Positions 22,600 through 33,485 of a stretch of 64,000 nt of DNA are shown one piece after another. Made by a program: the position numbers and the translations under genes. Source of the stretch: Phytophthora quininea (taxonomy: Eukaryota; Oomycota; Peronosporomycetes; Peronosporales; Peronosporaceae); assembly GCA_011947345.1 (NCBI GenBank), contig JAAVTG010000711.1, positions 248,001 to 312,000 on the forward strand, read 5' to 3'. Position 1 is the first letter of the stretch; each line of letters opens with the position of its first letter. Below the pieces are notes generated by a model. It was given only the letters and a program-made list of their open reading frames with translations. It did not search any database and was not told the origin of the DNA.

Positions 22600-23033
22600 G
22601 GTGCAGACAATTGTTATCCCAACTTACTTCCATATCGAGTGAACTTTGTATCCGACACCACGGGCACGGACGTATGTAGTACGCCGACGCATACCTGAGC
22701 TGGCTTTCAAATGCAGCGTCGGTGAAGGGTGCAATTGTGTGATCACCGAAGCTCCTTGTATTCAATGCTTCCCGGGCAGCCTCCGTCAGTTGCTTCCAAT
22801 GAATGAGGTCTTGGAATTCTCCATTTTCGCTATGTCGGCCCAAAGATGTAATTCCCTTCGCCAGTATCCTCTACGGGAAGTAGCACAAACGCCTTCATGA
22901 GTAAGATGAACCCGAAGACGGCCCGGCGATGGCATGTACTGGCGTCTTCGAGGTGATCTGGACTACGACCAACGCCCAATGAGCCACCATGGACTCGGAA
23001 AGAGATAGATAGCCCACAAGTGGTCGACTTCAA
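22600..23033 (-). pseudogene. NLP (NPP1-like) remnant
   Basis: The minus strand carries the C-terminal block of an NLP family protein (FQDLIHWKQLTEAAREAL, then FTDAAFESQLRYASAYY), which parallels the corresponding block of the 63-kb copy. Upstream sequence to about 23030 is in another frame and lacks an intact conserved heptapeptide region, signal peptide or ATG. The family comprises secreted plant-cell cytolysins and non-toxic relatives. This copy is broken and cannot encode a complete protein as read. Confidence 0.5.
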
Positions 23034-23217
23034 CCTGAAAAGTAAGCGAAGTAACTGCAGCTTTTCTGAGGTTTCGCATTCAGCTTCACGACGACATGCG
23101 ATGTTGCTCTCGACAGCCGCCTGCGACGTGGCCTCTCAGTCTGCAATTCGCTGCCTCGCACGCAAGCCGCCGCCGGAAGAAGAAGCTCAAGCCCCAAGTC
23201 CAAGCCCGTAGCCCAGG

Positions 23218-24421
23218 ATGCCGCGCATCGAGACGGAGATCCGCCTGGACTTCAAGGACGTGCTGATCCGCCCCAAGCGCAGCACGCTCAAGAGCCGCGC
23301 CCAGGTGGAAGTCAAGCGCGAGTTCCGCTTCCGCAACTCCAAGCGCACATGGTCGGGCGTGGTAAGTAACCATCACTCTCGTCTCCAATTTCCCATTCCA
23401 CTAACAGTCTATTGCAGCCGGTGATTGCCGCCAACATGGACACGGTCGGCACCTTCGAGATGGCCGTGGAGCTCGCCAAGTTCGAGTTCATCACGTGCAT
23501 CCACAAGCACTACACGGCCGCGGACTGGGCCGCCTTCGCCGCCAAACACCCGGACGTGCTGCCCACCGTCGCCGTCAGCGCGGGCTCCAGCGCCGCCGAC
23601 ATTGAGAAGATCTCGGCCATCCTCAAGAGCCACCCGGACATTCGCTTCATCTGTCTGGACGTCGCCAACGGCTACTCCGAGTTCTTCGTGCAGGCCGTTA
23701 AGACTGTAAGGGCTCGTTCCCGGAGCACACGATCATTGCTGGCAACGTCGTCACCGGCGAGATGGTCGAGGAGCTGCTGCTCTCGGGCGCCGACATCATC
23801 AAGGTCGGCATCGGTCCGGGCTCTGTGTGCACGACCCGCAAGCAGACGGGCGTCGGGTACCCGCAGTTGTCGGCTGTGCTAGAGTGCGCAGACGCAGCGC
23901 ACGGCTTAAACGGCCACGTGATTTCGGACGGAGGTTGCACGTGTCCGGGCGACGTGTCCAAAGCTTTCGGTGCTGGCGCTGACTTTGTGATGCTTGGCGG
24001 AATGCTCGCTGGCCACGATGAAAGCGGTGGCGACATGGTCGAACGTGACGGCAGACTCTTTAAGAAGTTCTACGGCATGAGCTCCTCGGAGGCCATGAAG
24101 AAGCACAATGGCGGCGTGGCCGAGTACCGTGCCAGTGAAGGCAAGAGCGTCACGGTGCCCTACCGTGGGCCAGTCGCCGGGACGTGCAAGGAGGTCTTGG
24201 GCGGTGTTCGCTCGACGTGCACGTACGTGGGGGCCAGCAAACTCAAGGAGATCAGCAAGGTACGAACTCTCGCCACATGCTGGTTATGACGCATGACTAA
24301 CTTTTTTATTGTTTTGCAGCGTACGACTTTCATTCGAGTCTCGCAGCAGCTGAACGAGGTCTTTGGCCGTGCTCCAAATGAACAGGAGGATCAAGTGTCC
24401 AAGAAGCAGAAGACGGGATAA
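23218..24421 (+). CDS. GMP reductase, one frameshift
   Basis: Three exons: 23218-23361, 23418-24259 and 24320-24421, 362 residues after one repaired base. The enzyme deaminates GMP to IMP with NADPH in purine salvage. It starts [21 protein letters not shown]. The catalytic-Cys loop is [19 protein letters not shown], followed by [20 protein letters not shown] and [13 protein letters not shown]. No CBS module is present, so it is a reductase rather than IMP dehydrogenase. The break is at TT 23717-23718; one more T gives [16 protein letters not shown], and exon 2 becomes exactly 281 codons. The tail ([11 protein letters not shown]) is lineage-specific. Confidence 0.92.
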
Positions 24422-24750
24422 CCTAAATGATTGGAAACGCTAGGCATCAATAGCATAGCTTCAACTGCAGCAAATACAACGCTCTAGAGAACGAGTCTTT
24501 CGATCTGAGCTTGCAACGAGGAGTCAAGAGTGCTACGTTTTGCTTCAAGCTCTTTCAGCGTATCTTTCGTAACTGCAGGATTGAAGAGACCAAGCACCGC
24601 AAAACTTGCAACGTCAGAAAGAAAACATATACTAACGGAAATATGGCAGCTATCATGCGAACTCCACCACGTTCTTCACTGACAGCAGGCAGCGGAAGTG
24701 ACCAGTTCTTTCCCGGGCTTCTTGACAAACAGAGAAATAAAATGCCGCCT
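24422..24750. other. 3' spacer of GMP reductase and tetraspan gene 1
   Basis: About 330 bp. From about 24530 onward the sequence is homologous to 25890-26110, being the duplicated 3' flank of the tetraspan gene. No gene is seen. Confidence 0.55.
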
Positions 24751-25290
24751 TTACACCTTGGCAGCAGCACCGCCGATGGGCGACAGAGCTCCCGTCGGGG
24801 TCGCTCCTCGGTGATAGGGCACTGGCTCCTCCACTTGCACAGGGGTGCGGGCCGGCACCGCGTCGCTGGGGGCCAGGAACGACAATCCGATCGACCCCAG
24901 GAAGGCAAACATGGCTAGGAAGTCGAAGGCCACGGCGGCCTTCAGGTTGTGGCAATGGTAACCGGCGCCGCAGTGCTGCACGTAGTCGGCAGAGGCCAAG
25001 CAGATGCCGGCGATCAGCAGCATCACGACTAGCGTCAGGTCGATGGCCTGCTCCACCCGCAGCGTCGGGCGGTTGACAAAGTGGGAGATTTCCACGCAGA
25101 CAATGTGCCAGAGCGTGTAGAGAAATCCCGTGTAGCTCATGAGCAGCACGAACGTGGTCGAGTGGGTGCTGCCGCCGTAGTAGAAGCCCGCGGCCGCGAA
25201 CGACAAGGCGAACAGCGAGCAGATGAACTGCACGCCGCGCAGCCCCAAGCGAACGTACTCCATGTTGGTGTTGTTCAGCGCTGCAATCAT
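24751..25290 (-). CDS. four-helix (MARVEL-like) membrane protein, copy 1
   Basis: 179 residues starting at ATG 25290 (MIAALNNTNMEYVRLGLRG). Four hydrophobic segments are visible: VQFICSLFALSFAAAGFYYG, TTFVLLMSYTGFLYTLWHIV, LTLVVMLLIAGICLASADYV and FDFLAMFAFLGSIGLSFLAP. A Cys pair lies in QHCGAGYHCHN between helices 3 and 4. The Pro-rich cytosolic tail ends GGAAAKV. The layout resembles MARVEL/membrane-associating domains, implying membrane organisation or vesicle association, but this is by topology. It is about 85% identical to the copy at 26111-26643 in the core. Confidence 0.75.
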   Translation of the reverse strand: MIAALNNTNMEYVRLGLRGVQFICSLFALSFAAAGFYYGGSTHSTTFVLLMSYTGFLYTLWHIVCVEISHFVNRPTLRVEQAIDLTLVVMLLIAGICLASADYVQHCGAGYHCHNLKAAVAFDFLAMFAFLGSIGLSFLAPSDAVPARTPVQVEEPVPYHRGATPTGALSPIGGAAAKV

Positions 25291-25720
25291 GGTGAGCTTG
25301 GGTGGCGGCTTGGTCTTGGACGTGACTTGGTCTTGCACCTCTTGACGCGAAATGGGGAATGACGAAGGCTGGAAAGGTGCAGGTGCAACCCACAAAAACA
25401 ACGGGCTTTTCACCCAATGAAACGGCGCGGAAAAGCGACTTATCACGCCGTGGGCTCTTCAAGCTGGTAGAACCAGAATGCGGCAAGACGGAATGGGCAG
25501 CATGCACATGCACCGCATGGCGCTGCTTGCTAGAAACTCTGCAACCGTTTGGGCTTTGCAGGTGCTCCACAGGAAAATCCATACAATGACAACGGCGTTG
25601 GCCACGGAAATGTAGGGGATGCCTTCAATTTATCTGCGCTTGCAAAAGCGTAGCAGTAAAATGGGAGTCCAACGCCACCGCTTTGCCAGGCCCAATTGAA
25701 GGTTTTGTAGGACAACATGT
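25291..25720. other. promoter side of tetraspan copy 1
   Basis: About 430 bp. The first 85 bp are homologous to the region 5' of copy 2 (26644-26710), after which the copies diverge. Minus-strand frames across it lack starts and domains. Confidence 0.5.
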
Positions 25721-25721
25721 G

Positions 25722-25885
25722 AGCTTTTGCTCGCACTGCATCATCGTTCATCTCTCCATCTCTTAACACTGCCCCGATGTTCCCTTTCAAAGGCGAAGTA
25801 GTGGCCACAGTCCGTGGAGAAGCCCGTACAGCGTGCAGTTTGTATTGGTGCGTCCATGTCGACGGTCCTCGCTCATCCGGGAGGA
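25722..25885 (-). pseudogene. degenerate fragment of the USP gene
   Basis: This segment is recognisably related to 29800-30010, the His-box part of the deubiquitinase gene. Shared landmarks are the tcatcgttcatctc, ccacagtccgtggagaagcc and cgacggtcctcgc blocks, in the same orientation. Relative to the parent it has an internal deletion of about 30 bp and several frame breaks. It ends exactly where the second tetraspan duplication unit begins (about 25888). Confidence 0.7.
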
Positions 25886-26110
25886 GGGGAGCGCAACGTT
25901 TTGCTTCAAGATCGTTCAGAGCTGCACCTGAAGCACCGCAAAAGTTGTTCCGACGGCAATAATCCAGCACGTAGAGGAAAACACTTGCGTTAACGGAAAA
26001 CATGGCCACATCTATCAGGCGAAATTCACATCACCGCAGAAGGCAGTGGAAATGACTGTTTTTCTTAACCAAACAGTAAGAAGTTCTTGCTAAGAAATAA
26101 AACGCCGCCT

Positions 26111-26643
26111 TTATACCCGAGCGGCAGGACCGCCATTATGGTTGCCGATGGGCGACAGGTCTCTCTGGTAGAGCGCTGGCTCCCCACTTGCACGGGAGTG
26201 CGGGCCGGCACCGCGTCGCTGGGGGCCAAGAACGACAATCCGATCGACCCCAGGAAGGCGAACATGGCTAGGAAGTCGAAGGCCACGGCGGCCTTCAAGT
26301 TGTGGCAGTGGTAACCGGCGTAACAGTGCTGCACGTAGTCGGCAGAGGCCAAGCAGATGCCGGCGATCAGCAGCATGACAGTTAACGCGGCGTCCATGGC
26401 CTGCTCCACCCGCAGCGTCGGGCGGTTGACAAAGTGGGAGATCTCCACGCAGGCAATGTGCCAGAGCGAGTAAAGCAATCCTGTGTAGCTCATGAGCAGA
26501 ACGAACGTAGCCGAGTGGGCGGCATCGCCGTAGTAGAAGCCCGCGGCCGCGAATGACACAGCGATCAGTGAGCAGATGAACTGCACGCCGCGCAGCCCCA
26601 ACCGGACGCGTGCCATGTTGGTGTTGCTCAGTGCTGTGACCAT
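26111..26643 (-). CDS. four-helix (MARVEL-like) membrane protein, copy 2, one frameshift
   Basis: Tandem paralogue of the gene at 24751-25290, from ATG 26643 (MVTALSNTNMARVRLGLRG). All four hydrophobic segments and the QHCYAGYHCHN Cys pair are conserved. At the run 26181-26184 (GGGG on the coding strand) one base appears lost. Restoring it changes the tail from an unrelated extension to EPALYQRDLSPIGNHNGG and an ending AARV like copy 1, giving 177 residues. As written the frame would run on to 26065. The 3' flank is also duplicated. Confidence 0.72.
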
Positions 26644-27892
26644 TATTGTGAGCTTGGCTGGAGACTTGCCTTGGACTTAGACCTCTTGACGCGAAATGGA
26701 GAATGGCAGCGTCTTGGACGACGGTAGAAGTCGACGATGGCCATGTTAGTTGGAATGCAATGGCGAGACGCAAAGGTTGTACCTTTTGCGAATACAAATC
26801 CGATAAAAATCCAAGATGACTATGCAAGTTTGTTGAGATTGTCAAGCTCCGATTGATGACATGGCATCTACACAAGTAGATAAGGTCGCGAGCGTAATAC
26901 AACAGCAGCAGCTTGGAGTTTCTTCAACATCTCAACAAGTTATGAACCCAGTTTCGCTTGAATGTTTCCTCTGAAAACGGAGACAACCTGCTTATACGCC
27001 AAGACTGCCAAGCGATTCATCTTGCGACAACAAGCTGCGGAAGACGCGGTGCTATAATACGGTAGCTCATGGATCATGAATGTATAGGGCCAAGTTGATT
27101 TCTTCCCGAATGGCCAGCCCGAGACGATCATTAACCAAGGCCACGCCAACTATTTGTTTAAACGCGGGGCTTTCACTGCTGCTGAATGGAGTAGATATTC
27201 AGCTGATTGTGAGTAGAATTCGAGTAGTGAAGAACCCGAAAGCGAAATCAGCTTACAGTTAGACACTGAATAAGATTTCAAGCGACAGAACGCAACGACG
27301 TCGTCGCTGCCTACAGCTCTGTTAACTTTTTCAATGCAGTACAAGGATGGACATATGAGCACAGTTGACGGCACATTCGATCACGGAGGGGATTAAACGT
27401 GTGCTTTTAGTGTTCGCGTTCCTATGAGCACGTCGATAGTACTGCGGCGCACGGCAGACGCTGCAGTTCAGTATTCAGTGCTGCGAAACATCTAGGACAA
27501 GCACTAGTGCAGTCGTTTTGGACTTGTGAGAAGCTGATCTAGGCCCGCGGCGGTGAGTGTCCGCGCGTTCCACTCTCATCAACGTCTGAACAGTGAAGAG
27601 GCCGAGCTCAGAACGAGCCCAGCCACCACCAAGCATCCCTTTTCCACGCCTGTAACAGAGCAAGCGCTACGGAGGAGAGCAAGCAGGCTCCTGACATAGC
27701 ACGTGGGGGCAATCAACACTCACTACACACTTTCCGCGCCAAATTCCAAAGTGATGGCAAAAACGACTGGCTACCATAGAAATCAGTTTCGACAGGGTAT
27801 GATCAGTTTACTCAGGTTGATGTGGACTACACCCCCGTTCAAATAAGATAAGCGTGTTCCACAGGGTTTGACGGCAGCCGCACACTGTCATC
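26644..27892. other. intergenic, no gene supported
   Basis: About 1.25 kb. Apart from the 26644-26710 stretch shared with the other tetraspan promoter, I see no domain, splice-consistent exon set or repeat. Confidence 0.5.
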
Positions 27893-28962
27893 ATGCTGGC
27901 GCTGCGGTCGCTTTTGCGTGCTCAACGACGCGATGCCAAGCGGTTGTCAACATCCAGGCAGCGTCCATTGACTGCTCGGTTCAGTAGTAGTGGTCCATCC
28001 CATGCAGGCAAGCCGCTGGGGCTGAAGGATGGCGTCACGGCCACCGGTCTGTCCCCCACCATGCAGATGCTGGCCGTGTACGTGGTGGTGGCCATGTCCG
28101 CCATGGGCGTCGTCGCTCGCTACAAAAGCCGCGACGCCAAAGAAGACGAGGTAAAACATGACGTTAATATTGTCACTGCACAGAGGTGCTGAAGTTGCCT
28201 TTGGACTTGGCTTAGAACGTGCAAATCTTCAACATGGCCAAGCGCGCAGTGGTGAAGGACCAGCGAGTGTTTGAGACGGTTGGATATCCAAAAGACTTTG
28301 AACGGATTAAGGATTGGACTCGCTGGTTTTCGAGCACTTTAGCAGGCGTTGAGCTATTCGGAGCTGTTCACGATGCTGTTGAAGAGGAACTTGTTGGGAT
28401 TTTTTGTTTGTATGATATTCGTGCTGGCAGCGTAGCTCTGGTGAGCTCATTCGACGATGAGCACAAGCACATGGAGGCCGAAAAGGGACGGTAGTTTGTT
28501 CGGTGGAGTCGGCACGACTTGACTCGAGCAGTTGCGGGAAACCAGCACTGAACAATCTGCTGGCAGTACTGAAACAAGCAAGCTCCACGGGACATTCGAG
28601 GTGCTCTGGTCAAGGCATCGACCAACGATCTCATGAACACTGCTGCTGCACGTTGGTCCTAAGAAGTTCCCTCACGGACTAAGGACGACAACGTGAGCTT
28701 CGATGTGTTGCAAGTGGAGATGGAAGATGGCGACAAGTTCTCAGCGTTAGAGTCTTTTCTAGAGAACCAGAATATGATGACCCACCAAGCGTCCGAGTCG
28801 CTGAGTAAGAAGATGTTTTTCCTGGTGCTCAGCGGCGTCGTGATCGGCGGCATCGCGTCGTTCTTCACCATCCGCATCCTTAAGAATCGGCCATTCTGCA
28901 TTTTGTGCACGAACATTGAAAAGCAAGTCTATTCCGCATTGAATGTACATTTTGAACACCAA
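27893..28962 (+). CDS. mitochondrial single-pass membrane protein, possibly COA1/TIM21-like, structure uncertain
   Basis: Exon 1 (27893-28150) encodes a basic presequence-like N-terminus (MLALRSLLRAQRRDAKRLST) and a membrane segment (MLAVYVVVAMSAMGVVARYK). A 65-nt intron follows (GTAAAA donor, CTTAG acceptor). Exon 2 from 28216 reads NVQIFNMAKRAVVKDQRVFETVGYP, reminiscent of the COA1/TIM21 domain start. Further in-phase pieces occur at about 28595-28660 (RDIRGALVKASTNDL...ARWS) and 28690-28962 (SFDVLQVEMEDGDKFSALES, with a second membrane segment FFLVLSGVVIGGIASFF). Joining them needs further introns or base corrections. If exon 2 simply ends at 28494 the protein has 178 residues. The family call is weak. 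Confidence 0.4.
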
Positions 28963-28966
28963 TAAC

Positions 28967-31109
28967 TCATGCCGTACGCTGCCGCTTAGCGTGCTTCTTC
29001 TTGTGCATCAAAGTCTTCTGGAAGACGTTCTTCCGGCCTTCGTTCGGGACAAACTCCTTGCGCTTTTTCACCTTCTTCACCTTACCCATATCGAGGGTCT
29101 CATCCCAGTAATCCTGACGGCCTGCGTTGCGGTGTTTCCACTCCTCCTGCTTGAGGGTGTTAAGCACCCGGTCGTGCTTGGCAGCTAGTTCACGGTCTAC
29201 GGGCTCGTGCGATGCGGCATCGCTGCCGTTCGCAGTCTCCGAGGACTCCACATCGGTCTCGCCAGTCCATCTCTCCACTTCGCGACCAAACAGAGCTGCA
29301 TTACGCACACCAATATTCTTAAGGTGGCGAGGGTCAAAAGGAACTCGGGTCACTTGGGCTGCCCTCCTTGCTTCCTCTACTAGCTGGGTAGTTCTGATGG
29401 TCGGGAGAGCCACCCTCGACACTGGTCGGAATTTGTAGAGCCGACCCAGTCGGCCACTAAAGCTGGGCGCTACGCATCGCTTCAGTCGCTGGTGAGAAGG
29501 TGAAGGCGACGGTGATGCCTCAGCCCCAGTCTTCAGACACGCCACACCGTTTGATTCATTGGCAAGAGGCTTGCCACCGCCTTCACCTTCCTTACCTGCC
29601 GTCACCGTCGTCTTGAGACTGGCTAAGAATCCGTTCATGTCCAGCTCCTTCGTCTTGGCGAGCAGTGGTTTGGCTGGGGCTTTAGCCGGTGTGTTGGCAT
29701 CTGTCACCGTCTCCAAAACGTCTTTGGCCTTTGCCTTCACCTCCTCCGCTTCTTTGGCCTTGTTCTTGGCCTTTTCGGACGGAGGGAGCACTCGGGAGTA
29801 AAACAGCATGTAAGCTTTTGCTGCAGCACCGTGTCAATGCTCACCCACCGCACTGTGTCATCGTTCATCTCATACCATTGCCCCGATGATCCCTTTACAA
29901 AAGCGTAATAGTGACCACAGTCCGTGGAGAAGCCCGCATGGACCAGCACGGCGTGCAGTTCGTATTTGGAGCGTCCGTGGCGACGGTCCTCGCAGTTCTT
30001 GCTCATCCCGGACGCAATGTCCAAGACGCGAGGAAATTCGATGTGGCGCTTGATCTTGCCGAACATCAGGTCGAACCGCTTGAGCTGGATCATCAAGACG
30101 TTCGGGCACTCGGCGATGGTGAGGCCCTTCTCGGCCCGACTCGGCTTCCCACAGCTCGAGCACTTCCAGGCGTTGTGGTCGTCTAGCTTCTCCACGGCAG
30201 TGAAGTGGCGCAGCGCGCCTTTGACGCTGTTGACACCGTGGGAAATCTCCAGCGACAAGTCCAAAAGTCGTCGAACCGCTCCGACACGTAGCCGCACTTG
30301 GCGCATTTGAGCGAGTTCTTTAGCTTGCCGCCAAACACACGGTGCACGAAGGTTGTCGCTGCTACCGGGTGGTTCTCGCTTTTAATGCGGGCTTTGCGCA
30401 GACACGACCGCTGCATGGAGTCCAGCAGCAGTCGGAAGAACTCGTGTGAGTCCTCCTGGCGACCGATGCGGAAGCTCTTGGAGATGTGGCGCACGTTCAT
30501 CACCAGCTCCTTGGGCTGCAGCACGCGCGCTGTGTTGTTGCCGTGCACGGACTGCAGCAGTTTGGACATGGCTCGCACACTGCAGAAGGCGTTGCCGGAG
30601 CCGTGGTTCATCCCATTCTTAAACTTGTTGTTCCACTTGTTGCCGCCATTGCTGGGCATGGCGCCACCGTTGAAGCTGGCAAAGACCTGCTTATCCAGCA
30701 AGTACTGGGCGAAACTGGGCGTGTAGCTCAGACACTGCAGCACCGAGTTAAGGTAGCACGTGTTGCCCAAATTGGCGAAGCCTGGCCCAATTTTCTTCGA
30801 GCGCTGCCAGTTCAACAGCCTCTCCACCGTGTCGACAGTCACCAGCTCCTTGTTCTGGGGCTTCTGCTGCTGTTCTGCAGTCTCCGAGTCCTCATTGAGA
30901 CGGCCGATGACGCGCACCTTGCGAGCTCGGACAAAGTCGATCCGTCGCTCGTTGACAAGCGCCACGGCAGACTTGCATTGGGCCTGGAAGGGCAGCGTTT
31001 GAGGTCCGTTCGCGGTCGTTCCTGAGGCGTTGATGGTTGGAGAAGCCGCTACAGTCAGTGCCGGTGATCTGTGCGGCACCTCGGCGGCTCGAGGCGCCAT
31101 GGCAAGCAT
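28967..31109 (-). CDS. ubiquitin carboxyl-terminal hydrolase, USP36-like, two frameshifts
   Basis: Single exon; 714 residues after two repaired bases. The Cys box is GFANLGNTCYLNSVLQCL, the His box STDCGHYYAFVKGSSGQWYEM, and a zinc ribbon lies at CAKCG and CSSCG. One break is at 30263-30266 (TTTT on the coding strand), rejoining ERFDDF to LDLSLEISHGVN. The other is at 29816-29819 (AAAA), rejoining VLQQKAYMLFYSR. The C-terminal half is Lys/Glu-rich and ends QKTLMHKKKHAKRQR, a likely nuclear/nucleolar signal resembling USP36-type enzymes that protect rRNA-synthesis factors. Start ATG 31109, or 31100 in a better context. A stray copy of its His-box region lies at 25.8 kb. Confidence 0.88.
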
Positions 31110-31322
31110 CGAGAGCAAGCAGGAGGACCGGCGGACACTGGAAACTGAAGCCGCTCACACAATTGGTGGTCTTCAGCCGAAACGGAGCTCGTGGATCGAT
31201 TGACTTTTGTGGATCTCAGATGTGTTGGCACTATCAGTTCTAAATTACTATCTGGAACATTTATTCTACTTGTACCAACTCCAACCCGTCGCAGCCACTC
31301 CTGTCCTCACAGCTCAGTCGAC

Positions 31323-31793
31323 ATGTTCGCGCTGACCCGCCTGGCTCGCGCTGCGCCGGCCGCCACGCGCGGCATCAAGTACGTGGCACCTCCACGTGTA
31401 GCCGCCTCCGAGACCTACCGCTTCGGCCTGAAATTGGACGACGTGGACGCGCAGGGCGAACAGGACCTTGCCGCTTTGGACAAGCTCAAGGCCGTGCTGA
31501 GTCTGCAGAACGCGTCCCAGCACGAGCTGAACAAGGCGCAGGTGGCCAAGGCCATCGAGACGTTCCAGCGCTTCCCGGGAGACACTGGCTCCAGCGAGGT
31601 GCAGATCGCCGTGCTCACGCAGAAGATCTTGCGGTCCACGAGCCACGCGCAGGAGCACAAGAAGGACCACCACTCGCGTCGCGGACTGATCGCCATGGTG
31701 GAGAAGAGAAGGAAGCTGCTCAAGTATCTGCGACGCGAAGACCTGCACAAGTACCGCGACGTGGTGGCAGCTTTGGGTCTGCGCTTCAGCTAA
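31323..31793 (+). CDS. mitochondrial ribosomal protein uS15m
   Basis: 156 residues. The Arg/Ala-rich N-terminus (MFALTRLARAAPAATRG) is a mitochondrial presequence. The S15 core follows: AIETFQRFPGDTGSSEVQIAVLTQKI, then HAQEHKKDHHSRRGLIAMVEKRRKLLKYLRRED. S15 binds the central domain of small-subunit rRNA. ATG 31323 is used; the longer frame from 31191 has a GTG-type start and no added features. It is transcribed divergently from the deubiquitinase, about 210 bp away. Confidence 0.93.
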   Translation: MFALTRLARAAPAATRGIKYVAPPRVAASETYRFGLKLDDVDAQGEQDLAALDKLKAVLSLQNASQHELNKAQVAKAIETFQRFPGDTGSSEVQIAVLTQKILRSTSHAQEHKKDHHSRRGLIAMVEKRRKLLKYLRREDLHKYRDVVAALGLRFS

Positions 31794-31847
31794 AGGAAAC
31801 AACAAGAGGAAGGCTTTAGAACAGGACGCAGGTGCTTTTCGTATGGT

Positions 31848-33239
31848 TTAGTCGTTGCTGTCGAGGTCTTCTTCGTCTTCTTCGGCTAGGACAGAGAAGT
31901 CTTGACTCTCCATAAGCAGGGACAGGATGTCGACGCATTCGGCGAACGAGACGAGCGTGTCGTTGTTACCGCCGATCTCCTGCAGCAGCTCGGCGAGTTG
32001 GCCCTCGCTCACATCCAGTTGCAGAACTTCGATGAGGCTGGGCAGGTGAGCGCATGGGATGCAGCCGCCGCGAGTCGTCTTGCTTTGACTCTCGGCGACA
32101 GCGGCACTCTGGGCGGCAAGCAGCGCAGCAAACTCGCTCTGGATCGTATGCAGCATCTGCTCGTCGAACACAACAGCGCCAGGCTCCAAATCGGTGGCAG
32201 TCCTAGAGCTGCGACGAAGCTCACTGGCGTTAACTTCATAGTCGTCGTCGACGTCGTGGAAGGCACGTTCGCGAACTCGGTCCTGACGGATGCTGGCGAC
32301 ACCTTCACTCAGTACTTGCTCCGGATGAGCCAACTCCAGCTAACAGACAGAAGAAGATTGAGTCAAGGTGGCGTCGTGGAGAATTCCACTTTGTTGCTTA
32401 CCTCAGGCAGTTGGAAGGCGGTGTGGCCTTCTTCATCGTCAAAGTCGTGATCTTGACCGTTGAAGTCGGTGTCGTCGTGGTACGTCCCGCACTTTGGTGC
32501 ACCCTCGACCCACTCGCCTTCGTACATCTTTCGCGTCGCCTTGTAGAAGAACCGACCGGGACCTTCTTTCATGTCATTCAGCCAATGTCCTTCGTATCGG
32601 TCTCCATTAGCTGCAAACACACACGGACTTCTGAATAAACCCAAGCTCTACACAATTACTGGAAGCTAACTCACCTAGGACGAGCGTTCCTCGTCCTGAG
32701 CGTTCGTTGCGCACCCACTCGCCGTCATACACAGATTGACCATCGCCGTAGGCCATACGGCCATTGCCATGTCGCTTGTTGTTGAGCCACTGGCCTTCAT
32801 ACTTGCCTCCGTTCTCATCAAAAGAAGTCCCTCGTCCGTGGCGGCGGTCGTTATACCATTCACCTGCATACTGTTTGCGGAGCCGCTTCTTTTCCTCGAC
32901 CCAGTACACCCCACGGCCCTCACGCTTGCCGTCTACCCACTCTCCTTCGTACTTGTTGCCGTTCGCGTACAGCAACGCACCGTAACCGTGTTTCTTACCG
33001 TCCTTCCAGTCGCCGGTGTATTTGCCCAACATCGTGTACTCGATTTTGGTGGTGGCCGACGCCATGTTGGTCGACTCCATCACGTTCGTGTAGCTCGGTA
33101 GCTGCGACTCGCATTTCTTGGGCTGCACCCAGTACACCGAGTGTCTTGGACCATTCCGAGCTGCCAACTTCTCCCGAAGTCGACTAGCTGAGAGCCCGTT
33201 GGCTCGACGTGTCTGGCCTGTGATCGCTTTAGAGCTCAT
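31848..33239 (-). CDS. MORN-repeat protein
   Basis: Three exons: 33239-32675, 32610-32402 and 32339-31848, 421 residues. At least six MORN units are visible: YTGDWKDGKKHGYGALLYANG, KYEGEWVDGKREGRGVYW, YAGEWYNDRRHGRGTSFDENG, KYEGQWLNNKRHGNGRMAYGDG, YDGEWVRNERSGRG and RYEGHWLNDMKEGPGRF. The acidic C-terminal 160 residues contain helical regions (VFDEQMLHTIQSEFAALLAAQ, LPSLIEVLQLDVSEGQLAELL) with an EF-hand-like look. MORN proteins commonly anchor membranes, cytoskeleton or axonemal parts. The ATG at 33239 directly follows a TTTGCCGCAG acceptor-like site; an ATG at 33377 would add a hydrophobic leader of doubtful value. Confidence 0.82.
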
Positions 33240-33485
33240 AGTGCTGACTGCGGCAAACGTTAGCGAGATGGAGAGTGCAAGAGCTAACGTTGCCCACCCT
33301 TGTTGAACGGTTACCTTCAACACGACTATTTTGACGCTCGGCTGCATTTGGAAGCTCTCTGCTACATTTCTTGGCATGGGGTTACGTTGATATCACGACA
33401 GCACAGCGCTGTACGCTGCATATAATCCAGTTGGCTTGGCTTTTGCGAGTCCTCAGAGCTCCTTCTACTTGACTGGATTGCGGTC

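Noticed and set aside
33240..33377. Upstream ATG for the MORN gene (46 extra residues with a hydrophobic leader)
   Set aside because: Codon use is AT-rich and an acceptor-like CAG precedes the next ATG, so the shorter start is preferred.
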